The notes: generated by a model from the sequence alone, not told the origin. Shown: positions 1 to 8,058, counted from the first letter of the stretch. The stretch: DNA of 41,156 nt from Oceanobacter kriegii DSM 6294 (GCF_000422845.1 NZ_AUGV01000024.1:1-41156), one strand, 5' to 3'. Translations and numbers: made by a program.

Positions 1-20
1 TGTAGATACCATCTCTCCTA

Positions 21-58
21 ACCGTCCTCAAGAGGCTAAATGGCCACCTGAGGACGGT
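21..58 (-). terminator. hairpin overlapping the transposase stop codon
   Basis: ACCGTCCTCA (21-30) pairs perfectly with TGAGGACGGT (49-58) around an 18-base loop that contains the TAG stop. There is no T-run on the minus side, so this may be an IS end structure rather than a terminator. Confidence 0.3.
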
Positions 59-1016
59 ATTCGCTTTGATGTTTCACAACACCAAAACAAATCTGGACCA
101 GCTTTCGCATCGCGGCGCCTATTGCCTGCATTTTGCTTTTTCCGTTCTTCAGCAAGCGTTCGTATTGCGCCCTAATGTCCGGATTATGCTGGATCGATGT
201 CACCGCTGGCATGTACAACTTGGCTCGTATTTTCGGCGAACCCTGTTTGCTCAAGCGGCTTTTTCCTCTCCACGTTCCAGACTCCTGGATTCGGGGGATT
301 AAGCCAATATAAGCCGCTAACTGACCTGCCTGCTGGAACGATCGGCCATGTATCACACTGAGCATGGTCCGCGACACAACCTTTCCTACTCCCGGGATGC
401 TCTCCATCAAAGCCCGGTCTTTTTTCAGCTGTGGGTGGCGATCGATGTGGTCATCGATATCACTCTCCAGGCGTTTCTTCTCAGTCTGTAACTGTTCGAT
501 CAGGATATGAAGTGACTTGATGACTCGCTCTGAAGCGCGATTGAACTCGGCTTTTTCAAGACGGTTTTGTGAGCGCTGAATATCTTTCTCCAGAGCTTCA
601 ATATGACCGTTCAAAGCCTTGAGTTCTCTGGCCTCTGGAGGTTCTGGCTGCCACGGATCAGGCTTAATAAGATAGCCGTACTTCGCTAGTACGACGCTGT
701 CTTTTGCGTCGGTTTTATGGGTGTTGCCAAGGCTGTTGGCAAACTCTTTGGTGCGGGCGGGATTTGCCACGCAGACCCGAACACCTGCTTCAAAAAGTGC
801 GTAGGCCACGACTTCGTGATAGATGCCGGTGGCTTCCATCACAACTAAAATTTCGTTGGGATCAGTGCTGACATTCTTGCTCAGCCACTGAACCAGTGCT
901 TTATGACCTGAGCTGGTGTTGTCGTGCTTCTTGCTTTTGATTTTTCCTGTCGCGGGATCTCGCAACCAGGTGCAATCCAATTTGGCTTTGCTGACATCAA
1001 TACCGACGTAGTGCAT
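36..1016 (-). CDS. IS110 family transposase (DEDD recombinase)
   Basis: This 326-residue protein moves the IS element and appears intact. The N-terminal RuvC-like DEDD domain shows VGIDVSKAKLD at the start (first Asp), VVMEATGIYH near residue 60 (Glu) and HKTDAKD near residue 102 (two Asp). The C-terminal Transposase_20 domain shows SIPGVGKVV and a serine-containing segment SRLSKQGSPKIRAK, where the family has its catalytic serine. Length is in the normal IS110 range. The start codon is ATG. The TAG stop lies in the loop of a 10-bp inverted repeat (21-30 with 49-58). Recent work on this family shows a bridge RNA from the non-coding end guiding target choice; the corresponding region here is 1017-1200. 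Confidence 0.95.
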   Translation of the reverse strand: MHYVGIDVSKAKLDCTWLRDPATGKIKSKKHDNTSSGHKALVQWLSKNVSTDPNEILVVMEATGIYHEVVAYALFEAGVRVCVANPARTKEFANSLGNTHKTDAKDSVVLAKYGYLIKPDPWQPEPPEARELKALNGHIEALEKDIQRSQNRLEKAEFNRASERVIKSLHILIEQLQTEKKRLESDIDDHIDRHPQLKKDRALMESIPGVGKVVSRTMLSVIHGRSFQQAGQLAAYIGLIPRIQESGTWRGKSRLSKQGSPKIRAKLYMPAVTSIQHNPDIRAQYERLLKNGKSKMQAIGAAMRKLVQICFGVVKHQSEYRPQVAI

Positions 1017-1200
1017 CTCTCATTACCCTTGTCCATTCAGCGTCACTGTCGAGCAGGCGCTTGGATACCATTCAATGTGTAGAGAAATCAGAACCCGGGA
1101 GTCAATCTACAAAGCGGCATCAAAGTGCCAAGGTCCGATTCAACTTCACCGGGTTCTGTGGAACCTTTAGTAGCTAACCAAAGATCCCTGGAGAGATACA
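1017..1200 (-). ncRNA. candidate IS110 bridge RNA / left end
   Basis: This is the non-coding stretch upstream of the transposase. CAGAACCCGG (1089-1098) pairs perfectly with CCGGGTTCTG (1149-1158). Inside the 50-base interval is a second small hairpin (GGCA 1116-1119 with TGCC 1126-1129). Nested stems with large internal loops in the upstream end of an IS110-group element are what a bridge RNA would look like. The RNA limits are unknown and no guide loops were assigned. Location follows from the family; transcription is inferred. Confidence 0.35.
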
Positions 1201-1795
1201 AGGTCGGATAAGCTTGCGCCATCCGACAAGGGGACGGCCCAAACACGTCAGATGGCAGACGCTTCGCGTCTTTATCGGAGCTGCATTATTTATCGGGCCT
1301 GCGTTATCAGGCCCACATCTCGTGCTGCCCATCGGCAGCAAGCTACCTCCTATCTCCATGTAGGTTGGGCCACGCCCAACAAAGTGCAGGAAAGCCAGCT
1401 CCTACGGATTCGTCCTGTGTAGGTCGGATAAGCTTGCGCCATCCGACAAAGGGACGGCCCAAACACGTCAGATGGCAGCCGCTTCGCGTCTTTATCGGAG
1501 CTGCGTTATTTATCGGGCCTGCGTTATCAGGCCCACATTTCGTGTTGCCCATTGCCAGCAAGCTACCTCCTACCGCCATGTAGGTTGGGCCACGCCCAAC
1601 AAAGTGCAGGAAAGCCAGCTCCTACGGATTCGTCCTGTGTAGGTCGGATAAGCTTGCGCCATCCGACAAAGGCACCGCAAAAACACGTCAGATGGCAGCC
1701 GCTTCGCGTCTTTATCGGAGCTGCGTTATTTATCGGGCCTGCGTTATCAGGCCCACATCCCGTGCTGCCATCGCCAGCAAGCTCCAAAATCCCGT
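1201..1795. repeat. three tandem copies of a 220-bp composite repeat
   Basis: Units start at 1201, 1421 and 1641, each with AGGTCGGATAAGC, a period of exactly 220 bp; the third is incomplete. Each full unit is a mosaic of modules seen elsewhere in the window: a GTAGGTCGGATAAGC...GCCATCCGACA hairpin, a TTATCGGGCCTGCG/CAGGCCC stretch, a CAGCAAGCTACCTCCTA module, the TTGGGCCACGCCCAA palindrome and GCAGGAAAGCCAGCTCCTAC. Units 1 and 2 differ at only a few bases, so the duplication looks recent. Open frames inside it are by-products of the repeats. The sequence from 1796 to 1868 is unique and leads into lapG. Confidence 0.9.
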
Positions 1796-1868
1796 CTATA
1801 TTTAATGCATCTCCAACGATTCGTGGTGGCGTGCTGCTGCGTTGCATACACGGGATGTATTGCTTTTC

Positions 1869-2576
1869 ATGTCGACTCCTTCCGCTTCCAGATTTCCGCA
1901 GTTCCCGGTGTTGTGGCGTCAAATCGCCATAGGCCCGCTGCTGCTGGGTCTGGCGGCACCTTTGCTGCTGGTGGCGGATGCCAATAACGCGGTGCCGGAT
2001 TTACTGATTGAATCCGCTGAAAGCGAGTACGGTCGCAAGGCAATGTTCCGAATGGAACGCTGGCGCGACCTGATGCTGGATTTGGCCGATGAACAGGACG
2101 AAAGTGAGGTCATAGAGCGTGTGAACGACTTCTTCAATGCCGAAATCCCCTATATCAGCGACATCAAACACTGGAAAGTAAACGACTACTGGGCCACTCC
2201 GTACGAGTCGTTGGGCACCTACGGCGGTGACTGCGAAGACTATGTCATCGCCAAGTTCTATTCGTTGCTGAAGCTTGGCATCGATCCTCAAAAGCTCAGG
2301 TTCAATTACGTAAAAGCACTGGATTACAACCTGGCGCATATGGTTTTAACCTATTACCCGCAGCCGGATGCCATGCCGCTGGTGCTGGATAACCTCAAAA
2401 AGTCCATAGAACCCGCCGATCAGCGCACGGATTTGAAGCCGGTTTACAGCTTCAATGCCATTGGTTTATGGCTGGACCAGGAAAAGGGCCGAAGCAAGAA
2501 TATTGGCTCGGCTAACAAGCTGTCGCGCTGGACCAACTTGCGCGTGCGCATGTCGCGGCTTGGCATGGATATATAG
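1869..2576 (+). CDS. lapG: LapG-type periplasmic cysteine protease (BTLCP, DUF920)
   Basis: LapG cleaves the N-terminal region of LapA-type giant adhesins in the periplasm and so releases biofilm cells; it is held inactive by LapD when c-di-GMP is high (known for Pseudomonas). The protein has an N-terminal hydrophobic export segment (GPLLLGLAAPLLLVADA) and a bacterial transglutaminase-like fold with the expected triad: Cys in YGGDCEDY, His in LAHMVL and Asp in PDAMPLVLDN. Length (235 aa) is typical. I chose ATG 1869; an in-frame TTG at 1842 would add nine residues and has no better ribosome site. It is followed 65 bp later by lapD, the usual partner. Confidence 0.92.
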   Translation: MSTPSASRFPQFPVLWRQIAIGPLLLGLAAPLLLVADANNAVPDLLIESAESEYGRKAMFRMERWRDLMLDLADEQDESEVIERVNDFFNAEIPYISDIKHWKVNDYWATPYESLGTYGGDCEDYVIAKFYSLLKLGIDPQKLRFNYVKALDYNLAHMVLTYYPQPDAMPLVLDNLKKSIEPADQRTDLKPVYSFNAIGLWLDQEKGRSKNIGSANKLSRWTNLRVRMSRLGMDI

Positions 2577-2641
2577 GCTTGGATAGATAGAAATGGATAT
2601 TTGGGTACGGATATTTAGCTCATGAAACAAGGATTCACGTC

Positions 2642-4630
2642 ATGACCCTCAGACAACAATTTTCAATGCTGACCACCGTACTGGTGATCGTGCTGCTGAT
2701 GGGAAGTCTGGTGTTGTCCATCATCAATGGCCGCGATGCCTTTGAACAGCAGCTGAATGCGCGGGCCTACGACGCCGCAACCTCGTTGGCGCTGGCGATG
2801 TCGCAGGTGCCGAATCAGGACGAAGTCGAGCTGTCGCGCCAGATTGATGTGCTGTTCGACCGCGGCTTCTTCTCGGACATCACCTTCACCGACGTGCATG
2901 GAAACCAACTGTACCGTCGTGAACATCAGGCATTGGCGCATCAGCCTGCGCCGGGGTGGTTCCGCAGCCTGGTGTCGTTCAATCTGCTACCTGCTGAAAC
3001 CGACGTCACAACCGGCTGGACCCGTATGGGAACAGTGTCTGTCAGCAGCCACACCGACTTCGCCTACCGTGACCTCTGGAACATGATTCAGGATCAGGCC
3101 ATCTGGTTTATGGCGGTGCTGGTGGTGTCATTGGTGGCGTTGCAGCTGCTACTGCGCTGGTTGTTCAAGCCGGTGGCCGAAGTGGAAGACCAGGCGCTGG
3201 CCATTTGTGATCGCCAGTGGCGTGTGCTCGACAACATTCCCAACGTGATTGAACTGAAAAACATGGTGCTGGCGATGAACAAAATGGTCATCAAACTGCA
3301 AACCATGTTCAACGAACAGTCAGAAACCACCGAGCGGCTACGACAGGAATCGTTTGCCGACGAGCTGTCAGGCATGCAAAACCGACGCGGGTTTGACCAG
3401 CGGCTGGAATACCTGCTGCGCTCCAACGAAGAGCATTGCGGCCTGTTGATGCTGATGCAAATTGAAGACTTCGCTGACTACAACCAGCGCGAAGGCCGTA
3501 AAGCGGGGGATGAAGTGATCGTGCTTACCGCCGACAGCGTGCAGCAGTGGCAGCAGGACTATGGCAACAGCTTTAGCGGCCGTCACGCCGGGGCGGACTT
3601 CACGGTATACGTGCCGGTGGCCAACCGTGCCCATGCCGATGAACTGATACAGCACTTCTATTCGCACATGGCATCCACCGCGCTGAGCCAACGAATTGGG
3701 CTGGCATTTCATGTCGGCGGGGTTTTCCTGCAAGGCCAGCAAGATACTCTGAGCAGTGCGTTAATGCGTGCCGACGAAGCCCTTCGCCAAGCCCAACGCC
3801 ACCCGCGCGGTCGGGCGCTGTTGTACTACCAGGACTACGGCAATACGGCAGAACTGAGCGCCACTGAATGGTCGGAGCTGCTGAAAAACATCCTGCGAGA
3901 AGAAGAACTGGAACTGCAATACATGCCGGTGGTGCGATCCACTCAAGGGCAGTTTGAACTTCAGCAGCTGGAAGTGTACAGCCGGGTGAGACACCGTGGC
4001 GAACTGATTTCCGCAGCGCGATTCTGGCCCATGGTCGAACAACACCAAATGGCAGCGGCGTTTGATATCACTGTTATTCGCAAAGTCATGGAGGCGCTGG
4101 ACAGCGGCGAACTGTGCAAGGCGGGGCGAGTGTGTATTAACCTGTCACCTGCGTCTGTGCTGGATCGGGCCTTCCATGAAGACGTTATGCACCTGCTGAA
4201 ACAACACCCGGAAGCAGGCCGCAAACTGGCGTTCGAATTGCCGGAATACAGCATTGGTGATGTTGAAACCCAGCTGCAAGACCTCGCTCATGAAATCCTG
4301 CCAGCGGGCGTGGTGTTTGGCGTCGACCAGGTGGGCACCGGCACCGCGGCGTTTTCCTACATGCAGCGGCTACCCATTGAATACGTGCGCATCGACGGAA
4401 GCCTGAACCGAGGGTTGTTCGACGCCCAGGATCAGCGATTCTTCACCCAATCCATGGTGCACATTGGCCACAGCCTTGATTTGATGGTGTTCGGCGAAGG
4501 GCTGGAACAGGGCGTGGATGTAGACGAACTGTACCGCAGCGGCATCGACGGTGTGAGCGGTTACTTCTACTGCAAACCACAGCCATCCATCACCGCCGTG
4601 GCAGAATGGAGCGCAGGATTTGGGGTTTAA
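2642..4630 (+). CDS. lapD: LapD-like c-di-GMP receptor, degenerate GGDEF/EAL
   Basis: LapD is an inner-membrane receptor that binds c-di-GMP with a dead EAL domain and sequesters LapG in the periplasm. Here a first TM helix lies at about residues 10-30, then a periplasmic LapD/MoxY-type domain, a second TM at about 155-178, HAMP, GGDEF and EAL domains (662 aa). Both enzyme signatures are broken: GGDEF reads AGADF (about residue 316), EAL reads EVY (about 443), and the DDFGTG motif reads VDQVGTG. The conserved NLS, ELPE and GEGLEQ positions of the fold remain. This matches a receptor without cyclase or phosphodiesterase activity. It follows lapG and probably shares its transcript. No LapA adhesin or type I secretion gene is in the window. 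Confidence 0.93.
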   Translation: MTLRQQFSMLTTVLVIVLLMGSLVLSIINGRDAFEQQLNARAYDAATSLALAMSQVPNQDEVELSRQIDVLFDRGFFSDITFTDVHGNQLYRREHQALAHQPAPGWFRSLVSFNLLPAETDVTTGWTRMGTVSVSSHTDFAYRDLWNMIQDQAIWFMAVLVVSLVALQLLLRWLFKPVAEVEDQALAICDRQWRVLDNIPNVIELKNMVLAMNKMVIKLQTMFNEQSETTERLRQESFADELSGMQNRRGFDQRLEYLLRSNEEHCGLLMLMQIEDFADYNQREGRKAGDEVIVLTADSVQQWQQDYGNSFSGRHAGADFTVYVPVANRAHADELIQHFYSHMASTALSQRIGLAFHVGGVFLQGQQDTLSSALMRADEALRQAQRHPRGRALLYYQDYGNTAELSATEWSELLKNILREEELELQYMPVVRSTQGQFELQQLEVYSRVRHRGELISAARFWPMVEQHQMAAAFDITVIRKVMEALDSGELCKAGRVCINLSPASVLDRAFHEDVMHLLKQHPEAGRKLAFELPEYSIGDVETQLQDLAHEILPAGVVFGVDQVGTGTAAFSYMQRLPIEYVRIDGSLNRGLFDAQDQRFFTQSMVHIGHSLDLMVFGEGLEQGVDVDELYRSGIDGVSGYFYCKPQPSITAVAEWSAGFGV

Positions 4631-4697
4631 TGCGGGCCGGATCTGCGGGCCAGCGTTCGGAGTGCCGCACCACCGCTGAGCCTATGGTTTTGCGCAT

Positions 4698-5108
4698 GTA
4701 GGGTGTGCACCGCGCACCTTGTAGGTTGGGCCACGCCCAACATTTGCAGGAAGCCACTCATACCCATTTCCGGGAGCGCGGGCCGCTGGCCCGCTTTTAA
4801 TACGGAAGAGACATTCGACACCAAGGCCAATCGCAGGCAAGCCTGCTCCTACATACCACACATGCGGACGGGCCGTCGGAATACCGCATCACCGCGTTCC
4901 CAGAATGTATTAGCGGAACGCGTAATACATCAGAAAGCGCTACGGAATTCACCCGTTGTAGGTTGGATAAGCTCGCGTAGCGAGTGCCATCCAACACGGG
5001 CCTCGTCAGATGGCAGCCGCTTCGCGTCTTTATCAGACCTACGTTCGATTTAGTTCGGCATACCGTATTGACCATAGGCAGAAAGCTACCTCCCACAGGC
5101 CAACCCAC
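4698..5108. repeat. mosaic of REP-like intergenic modules
   Basis: The gap between lapD and the phosphatase gene is almost entirely repeat modules: GTAGGGTGTGCACCGCGCACC; GTAGGTTGGGCCACGCCCAACA; CCATTTCCGGGAGCGCGGGCC...GGCCCGCTTT; TCGCAGGCAAGCCTGCTCCTAC; the ATGTATTAGCG...CGTAATACAT hairpin (4905-4930); GTAGGTTGGATAAGC...GCCATCCAACA (4958-4997); CAGATGGCAGCCGCTTCGCGTC; and GCAGAAAGCTACCTCCCACA. Most are dyads. No gene is supported here. Confidence 0.85.
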
Positions 5109-5128
5109 CACCTATGCCCAATCGGGGC

Positions 5129-5794
5129 TTACACCAATTCCTTGATGATAAAATCGTTGCCCTTGTACGCGCCGCGGTCGATGTAAATACGGTTGCCCAG
5201 TACCAGCTCGCCTTCTTCGTACACATTGTGGCCGTGCAAAATCCAGTCTATGTCTTTTACCACGTATTCCGCGCGTTTCTGAAAACTGGCCCGTGACCAA
5301 ATGGTGCGCATGGCTTCGTCTTCGTCCAGATCTTCCACGTCGTTCCAGCTTTCGTATGGATAATCGGCGTGAATAATGCCGTAGCGGGTACCGGATTTGG
5401 CGGTTACTTCAATGGCCAGCGGCAGGTTTTCAATCTTGTCGAACCATTCAGGCCACTGAGCAGGAGAGGTGCTGGCGATCCAGTCGCCGCCGTGATTCAG
5501 CCAGGTCATGCGATGTTCGCTGTGCTTGTACTTCATGGCACTGACCATCAACTGCTCGTGGTTGCCTACCACAGAATAGAACCAGGGCTCGTCCAGCAGC
5601 GCCAACGCCTGGACCGATTCCGGGCCGCGGTCGATCAGGTCGCCAACGCAAATCAAACGGTCTTTGCTGCGATCGAACGCCAGTTGCTCAAGCTGTTGGT
5701 TCAGCTTGGCAACGTTGCCGTGAATATCACCAACGGCAAAGTCACGGCCTTCGGTGTTGATAGGGAGCTTCTGTAAAACGGCCTTGATCTTCAT
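5129..5794 (-). CDS. PPP-family metallophosphoesterase (PrpA/PrpB-like Ser/Thr phosphatase)
   Basis: This 221-residue cytoplasmic protein belongs to the calcineurin-like phosphoprotein phosphatase family found in bacteria and phage lambda. The metal-binding motifs are all present in order: GDIHGN (about residue 23), VGDLIDRGPES (about 51), GNHEQ (about 77), the NHGGDW segment (about 95), and HGHNVYE near the C-terminus in place of the usual HGHTP. The substrate cannot be predicted. It begins 21 bp downstream of the O-antigen ligase-like gene on the same strand, so the two are probably co-transcribed. The upstream ribosome site is weak. A diadenosine-tetraphosphatase role (ApaH-like) is less likely given the short length. 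Confidence 0.85.
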   Translation of the reverse strand: MKIKAVLQKLPINTEGRDFAVGDIHGNVAKLNQQLEQLAFDRSKDRLICVGDLIDRGPESVQALALLDEPWFYSVVGNHEQLMVSAMKYKHSEHRMTWLNHGGDWIASTSPAQWPEWFDKIENLPLAIEVTAKSGTRYGIIHADYPYESWNDVEDLDEDEAMRTIWSRASFQKRAEYVVKDIDWILHGHNVYEEGELVLGNRIYIDRGAYKGNDFIIKELV

Positions 5795-5815
5795 ACAACG
5801 TCACACATCAAATTA

Positions 5816-7159
5816 CTAAACCATCGCCTTGCGGCGTGAAGAACGCTTCTTGCCCGAGCGGGAAGATTCGTGCGGCAACCAGCGGGCAATGTTGGCCATC
5901 GCAAGCAGGAACACAAACAAATACGCATTGGCAGGCACCTGCAAGTTAAAGTCGACCACCGAATGAATACCGATGGAAATCAGCCCCATGGTGGCCGCAA
6001 ACCCCATGCCTTTCATCAGGTCGCTGCGGCGGCTGCGCATTGCCATAATGGCATTCCACAAACAGGCCAGCACCACCGCCAGCATGGCCAAAAATGCCGG
6101 TGCCCCAAATTCTGCCAGGAACTGCAAATAGTCGTTGTGGGCGTGGTTGTAGATAGGCTCCGCCGTTACATCCAACGACTTATACTCGGGAAAACGGAAG
6201 TAGTAAGTACCTGCACCTATGCCCTCGATGGCATTGTCTTCCCACATATGGAACGTATCGCGGGATACTTCGTCACGGCTTTCGGTATCAGAACTGGTCT
6301 TTTGCAGGCGCTCGGCAACCTTATCGACCCCAAAGAAGGTACCGACAATGGCAATATCAATAATCAACAAGCTGGCCAGCAACACGGTGGTCGACTTGCT
6401 TTTATTACGCATCAGCAACAAAGCCAGTGCACCGGCAATCATCATGCTGGCAAAAAATGCGGTGTTGCCCATACGAGAGCGGGTCATCACCAGAGCAATC
6501 ACCATAATGGCCAGCATCAATCGCAGCACCACCTTGCTACTAAGCAGCATCTGCACCATCTGGCGTATACGTTGACGCAAGCTGCCGTGGTAAGTGGTCG
6601 AAAGCGCCATCAAAAAGCCAATACCCAGCGCCAGCGCCATTTCAAAATATCCAGCCACGTGGTTACGGCTGACGAAAGTACCTGTAACCAACCCCTGGTA
6701 AGTCCATTTTTCGAGGAAAAAGCCATACTCAAGCTTGGTCATCACCATCATGGCGCCGTAAAACGCCTGAAAGGCCGCGGCAAAAGCAATGGTCCACACC
6801 GCTCGACGAATCCGTTCCTTGTTCGTCAGCATCAGCAGCGTCACCATCATAAAGGCGGTGTAGCCAAGGCCCTTCAGAAAATACATAAAGGTATCGTACG
6901 GGGTTTTGGACACCCACAGCATCTGAGCTGCGACCCACGCCTGCACTAGTAACAATACGCCCCACATCCAGCCTGCTTTCACAAACGCAACCGGCACTGC
7001 TGCTGTAGCTTTCTGGCTGGTGGATCTCAGGGCCAATGACTCAGCCAGCAATAATCCAAGGCTGGCGGCGGTGTACAGTGGCCATGCCCAGTCGGTATAG
7101 CCACCAAAGGGCAGCGGCATGACAAACAAAAGGGTCAGATACAAAGACCAGCGAGACAT
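5816..7159 (-). CDS. O-antigen ligase / polymerase-like membrane protein (Wzy_C)
   Basis: This is a polytopic inner-membrane protein of about 447 residues with roughly ten to twelve hydrophobic segments. The periplasmic loop carries the family signature HAHNDYLQFLAEFG, preceded by GIGAGTYYFRFPEY. Such proteins either ligate O-antigen or other glycans to an acceptor or polymerise repeat units; which one applies here is not decidable. I use ATG 7159 (MSRWSLYLTLL). A longer frame back to a TTG at 7300 would run into the rho-independent terminator at 7295-7325 and adds a non-membrane tail, so it is unlikely. It lies about 8 kb from the polysaccharide operon and on the other strand, which argues for a separate ligase-type role. 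A basic tail (SGKKRSSRRK) ends the protein. Confidence 0.8.
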   Translation of the reverse strand: MSRWSLYLTLLFVMPLPFGGYTDWAWPLYTAASLGLLLAESLALRSTSQKATAAVPVAFVKAGWMWGVLLLVQAWVAAQMLWVSKTPYDTFMYFLKGLGYTAFMMVTLLMLTNKERIRRAVWTIAFAAAFQAFYGAMMVMTKLEYGFFLEKWTYQGLVTGTFVSRNHVAGYFEMALALGIGFLMALSTTYHGSLRQRIRQMVQMLLSSKVVLRLMLAIMVIALVMTRSRMGNTAFFASMMIAGALALLLMRNKSKSTTVLLASLLIIDIAIVGTFFGVDKVAERLQKTSSDTESRDEVSRDTFHMWEDNAIEGIGAGTYYFRFPEYKSLDVTAEPIYNHAHNDYLQFLAEFGAPAFLAMLAVVLACLWNAIMAMRSRRSDLMKGMGFAATMGLISIGIHSVVDFNLQVPANAYLFVFLLAMANIARWLPHESSRSGKKRSSRRKAMV

Positions 7160-7294
7160 AAATCCATTTTCCAAAACAGACAATAACACCTGCGAGAGTA
7201 TGCCAGATGCATCAGCAGGAAGGGGCTGTGTAATGAGCAGTCGCGAAGAATTTTTAACGGCCGGGCATTCAGACAGGTCTGTGCCATACGGCAG

Positions 7295-7325
7295 ATACAA
7301 AAAAGCCCGGACAAACCGGGCTTTT
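7295..7325 (-). terminator. rho-independent terminator of the Ala-rich secreted protein gene
   Basis: AAAAGCCCGG (7301-7310), loop ACAAA, CCGGGCTTTT (7316-7325); on the minus strand the stem is followed by a run of six T. It lies 23 bp beyond the stop codon of the gene at 7348. A smaller dyad, TTTCAG/CTGAAA (7332-7347), touches the stop. Confidence 0.85.
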
Positions 7326-7347
7326 CAGCAATTTCAGAAAACTGAAA

Positions 7348-7884
7348 TTAAACGCCGCTGATCACTACAGGAGTAGTGTTGGTTGGCACTGTAACTACTG
7401 GAGTCAAAACTGCAGGAACAGTTTCTGCAGGAGCTTCCTGAGTAGTTTCAGCAGCAACTTCAGCAACTTCAGCAGTTTCACCAGCAGCGGTGTTACCAGC
7501 TACGTCACCAAAACCAGCATTTACCAGAGCAGCAGTAGCTACGCTGTTAGCGGCAGTAGCGTCGTTACCGGTAGCAGCAGCAGCATTGGTAGCAGCAGTA
7601 ACGATAGAAGCAGCAGAAATGGTGCCGGTGCCAGCGTTGGCAACAGCAACGTTAACTACAGCTTCAACAGACATACCAGCGTTCATGGCAGCAGCCATGG
7701 CGCTTTCAACGGCAGCTTCGTCACCGGATTCAACAGCAGCTTTAATAGCAGCTTCGTTTTCTGCAACACAGGAAGCGTCACAAACGGCTTCTGCAGCGGC
7801 ATCAGTAGCTTCAACAGCTTCGTCAGCGGCGTAGGCAGAAACGGAGGCAAGTGCGATAGCCGCACCCAACAGAATCTTGCGCAT
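7348..7884 (-). CDS. secreted alanine-rich protein, function unknown
   Basis: I do not recognise a family. The start is ATG 7884 (MRKILLGAAIALASVSAYA-ADE), which gives a clear signal peptide cleaved after AYA; an upstream in-frame ATG at 7914 would put ten residues ahead of the signal and is less likely. A TAGGGA-like ribosome site precedes 7884. The mature part (about 160 aa) is dominated by Ala, Val, Glu and Thr, with helical-looking stretches such as AAIKAAVESGDEAAVESA and SIVTAATNAAAATGNDA. It has one Cys pair (CDASC) and a Pro/Thr/Val tail with TPVV twice. GCA/GCT alanine codons dominate. The strong terminator and lone position suggest its own transcription unit. It could be a surface or envelope-associated low-complexity protein. 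Confidence 0.7.
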   Translation of the reverse strand: MRKILLGAAIALASVSAYAADEAVEATDAAAEAVCDASCVAENEAAIKAAVESGDEAAVESAMAAAMNAGMSVEAVVNVAVANAGTGTISAASIVTAATNAAAATGNDATAANSVATAALVNAGFGDVAGNTAAGETAEVAEVAAETTQEAPAETVPAVLTPVVTVPTNTTPVVISGV

Positions 7885-8058
7885 GGTCGTAATCCCTAAG
7901 AAATATGAGAACACTGATAGTGTACCCCCTATGCAACAATCAGAAAACTGGGGTTACAAAATATTTAGTGAATTTGCTGTGACATTTTTACGACTTTCGG
8001 CGTGAATCCATCACCAATCAGTCGATTGTCGGACAAAGCATGGCCTCTGCCATCATCG

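Larger units (their letters stand above)
1..1200 (-). mobile_element. IS110-family insertion sequence (probable full element)
   Basis: The element holds one IS110-type transposase gene on the minus strand, only about 35 bp of sequence downstream of it and about 184 bp upstream. A long upstream and short downstream non-coding end is the arrangement known for the IS110 subgroup (the IS1111 subgroup has the reverse). The right limit is placed at 1200 because position 1201 is the first base of a 220-bp repeat whose other two copies start identically at 1421 and 1641. Those copies are preceded by TGT, and the window itself opens with TGTAG, which would fit TGT being the left flank. An 8-bp inverted match (ATCTCTCC at 11-18, GGAGAGAT at 1190-1197) lies near both ends. 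The exact left end is uncertain because the window starts there. Confidence 0.6.

Noticed and set aside
1201-1795. CRISPR array
   Set aside because: Units are 220 bp, contiguous and nearly identical throughout; there are no short repeats with unique spacers and no cas genes.
1174-1932. Open frames of 60-126 codons around the 220-bp array
   Set aside because: Translations of repeat modules; the same peptide recurs in each unit.
5870-6949. 359-codon open frame on the plus strand
   Set aside because: Antisense to the ligase-like membrane protein; His/Gln-rich composition typical of an antisense shadow of hydrophobic codons.
7160-7300. N-terminal extension of the ligase-like protein from TTG 7300
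   Set aside because: It begins inside a strong rho-independent terminator and encodes non-family sequence.
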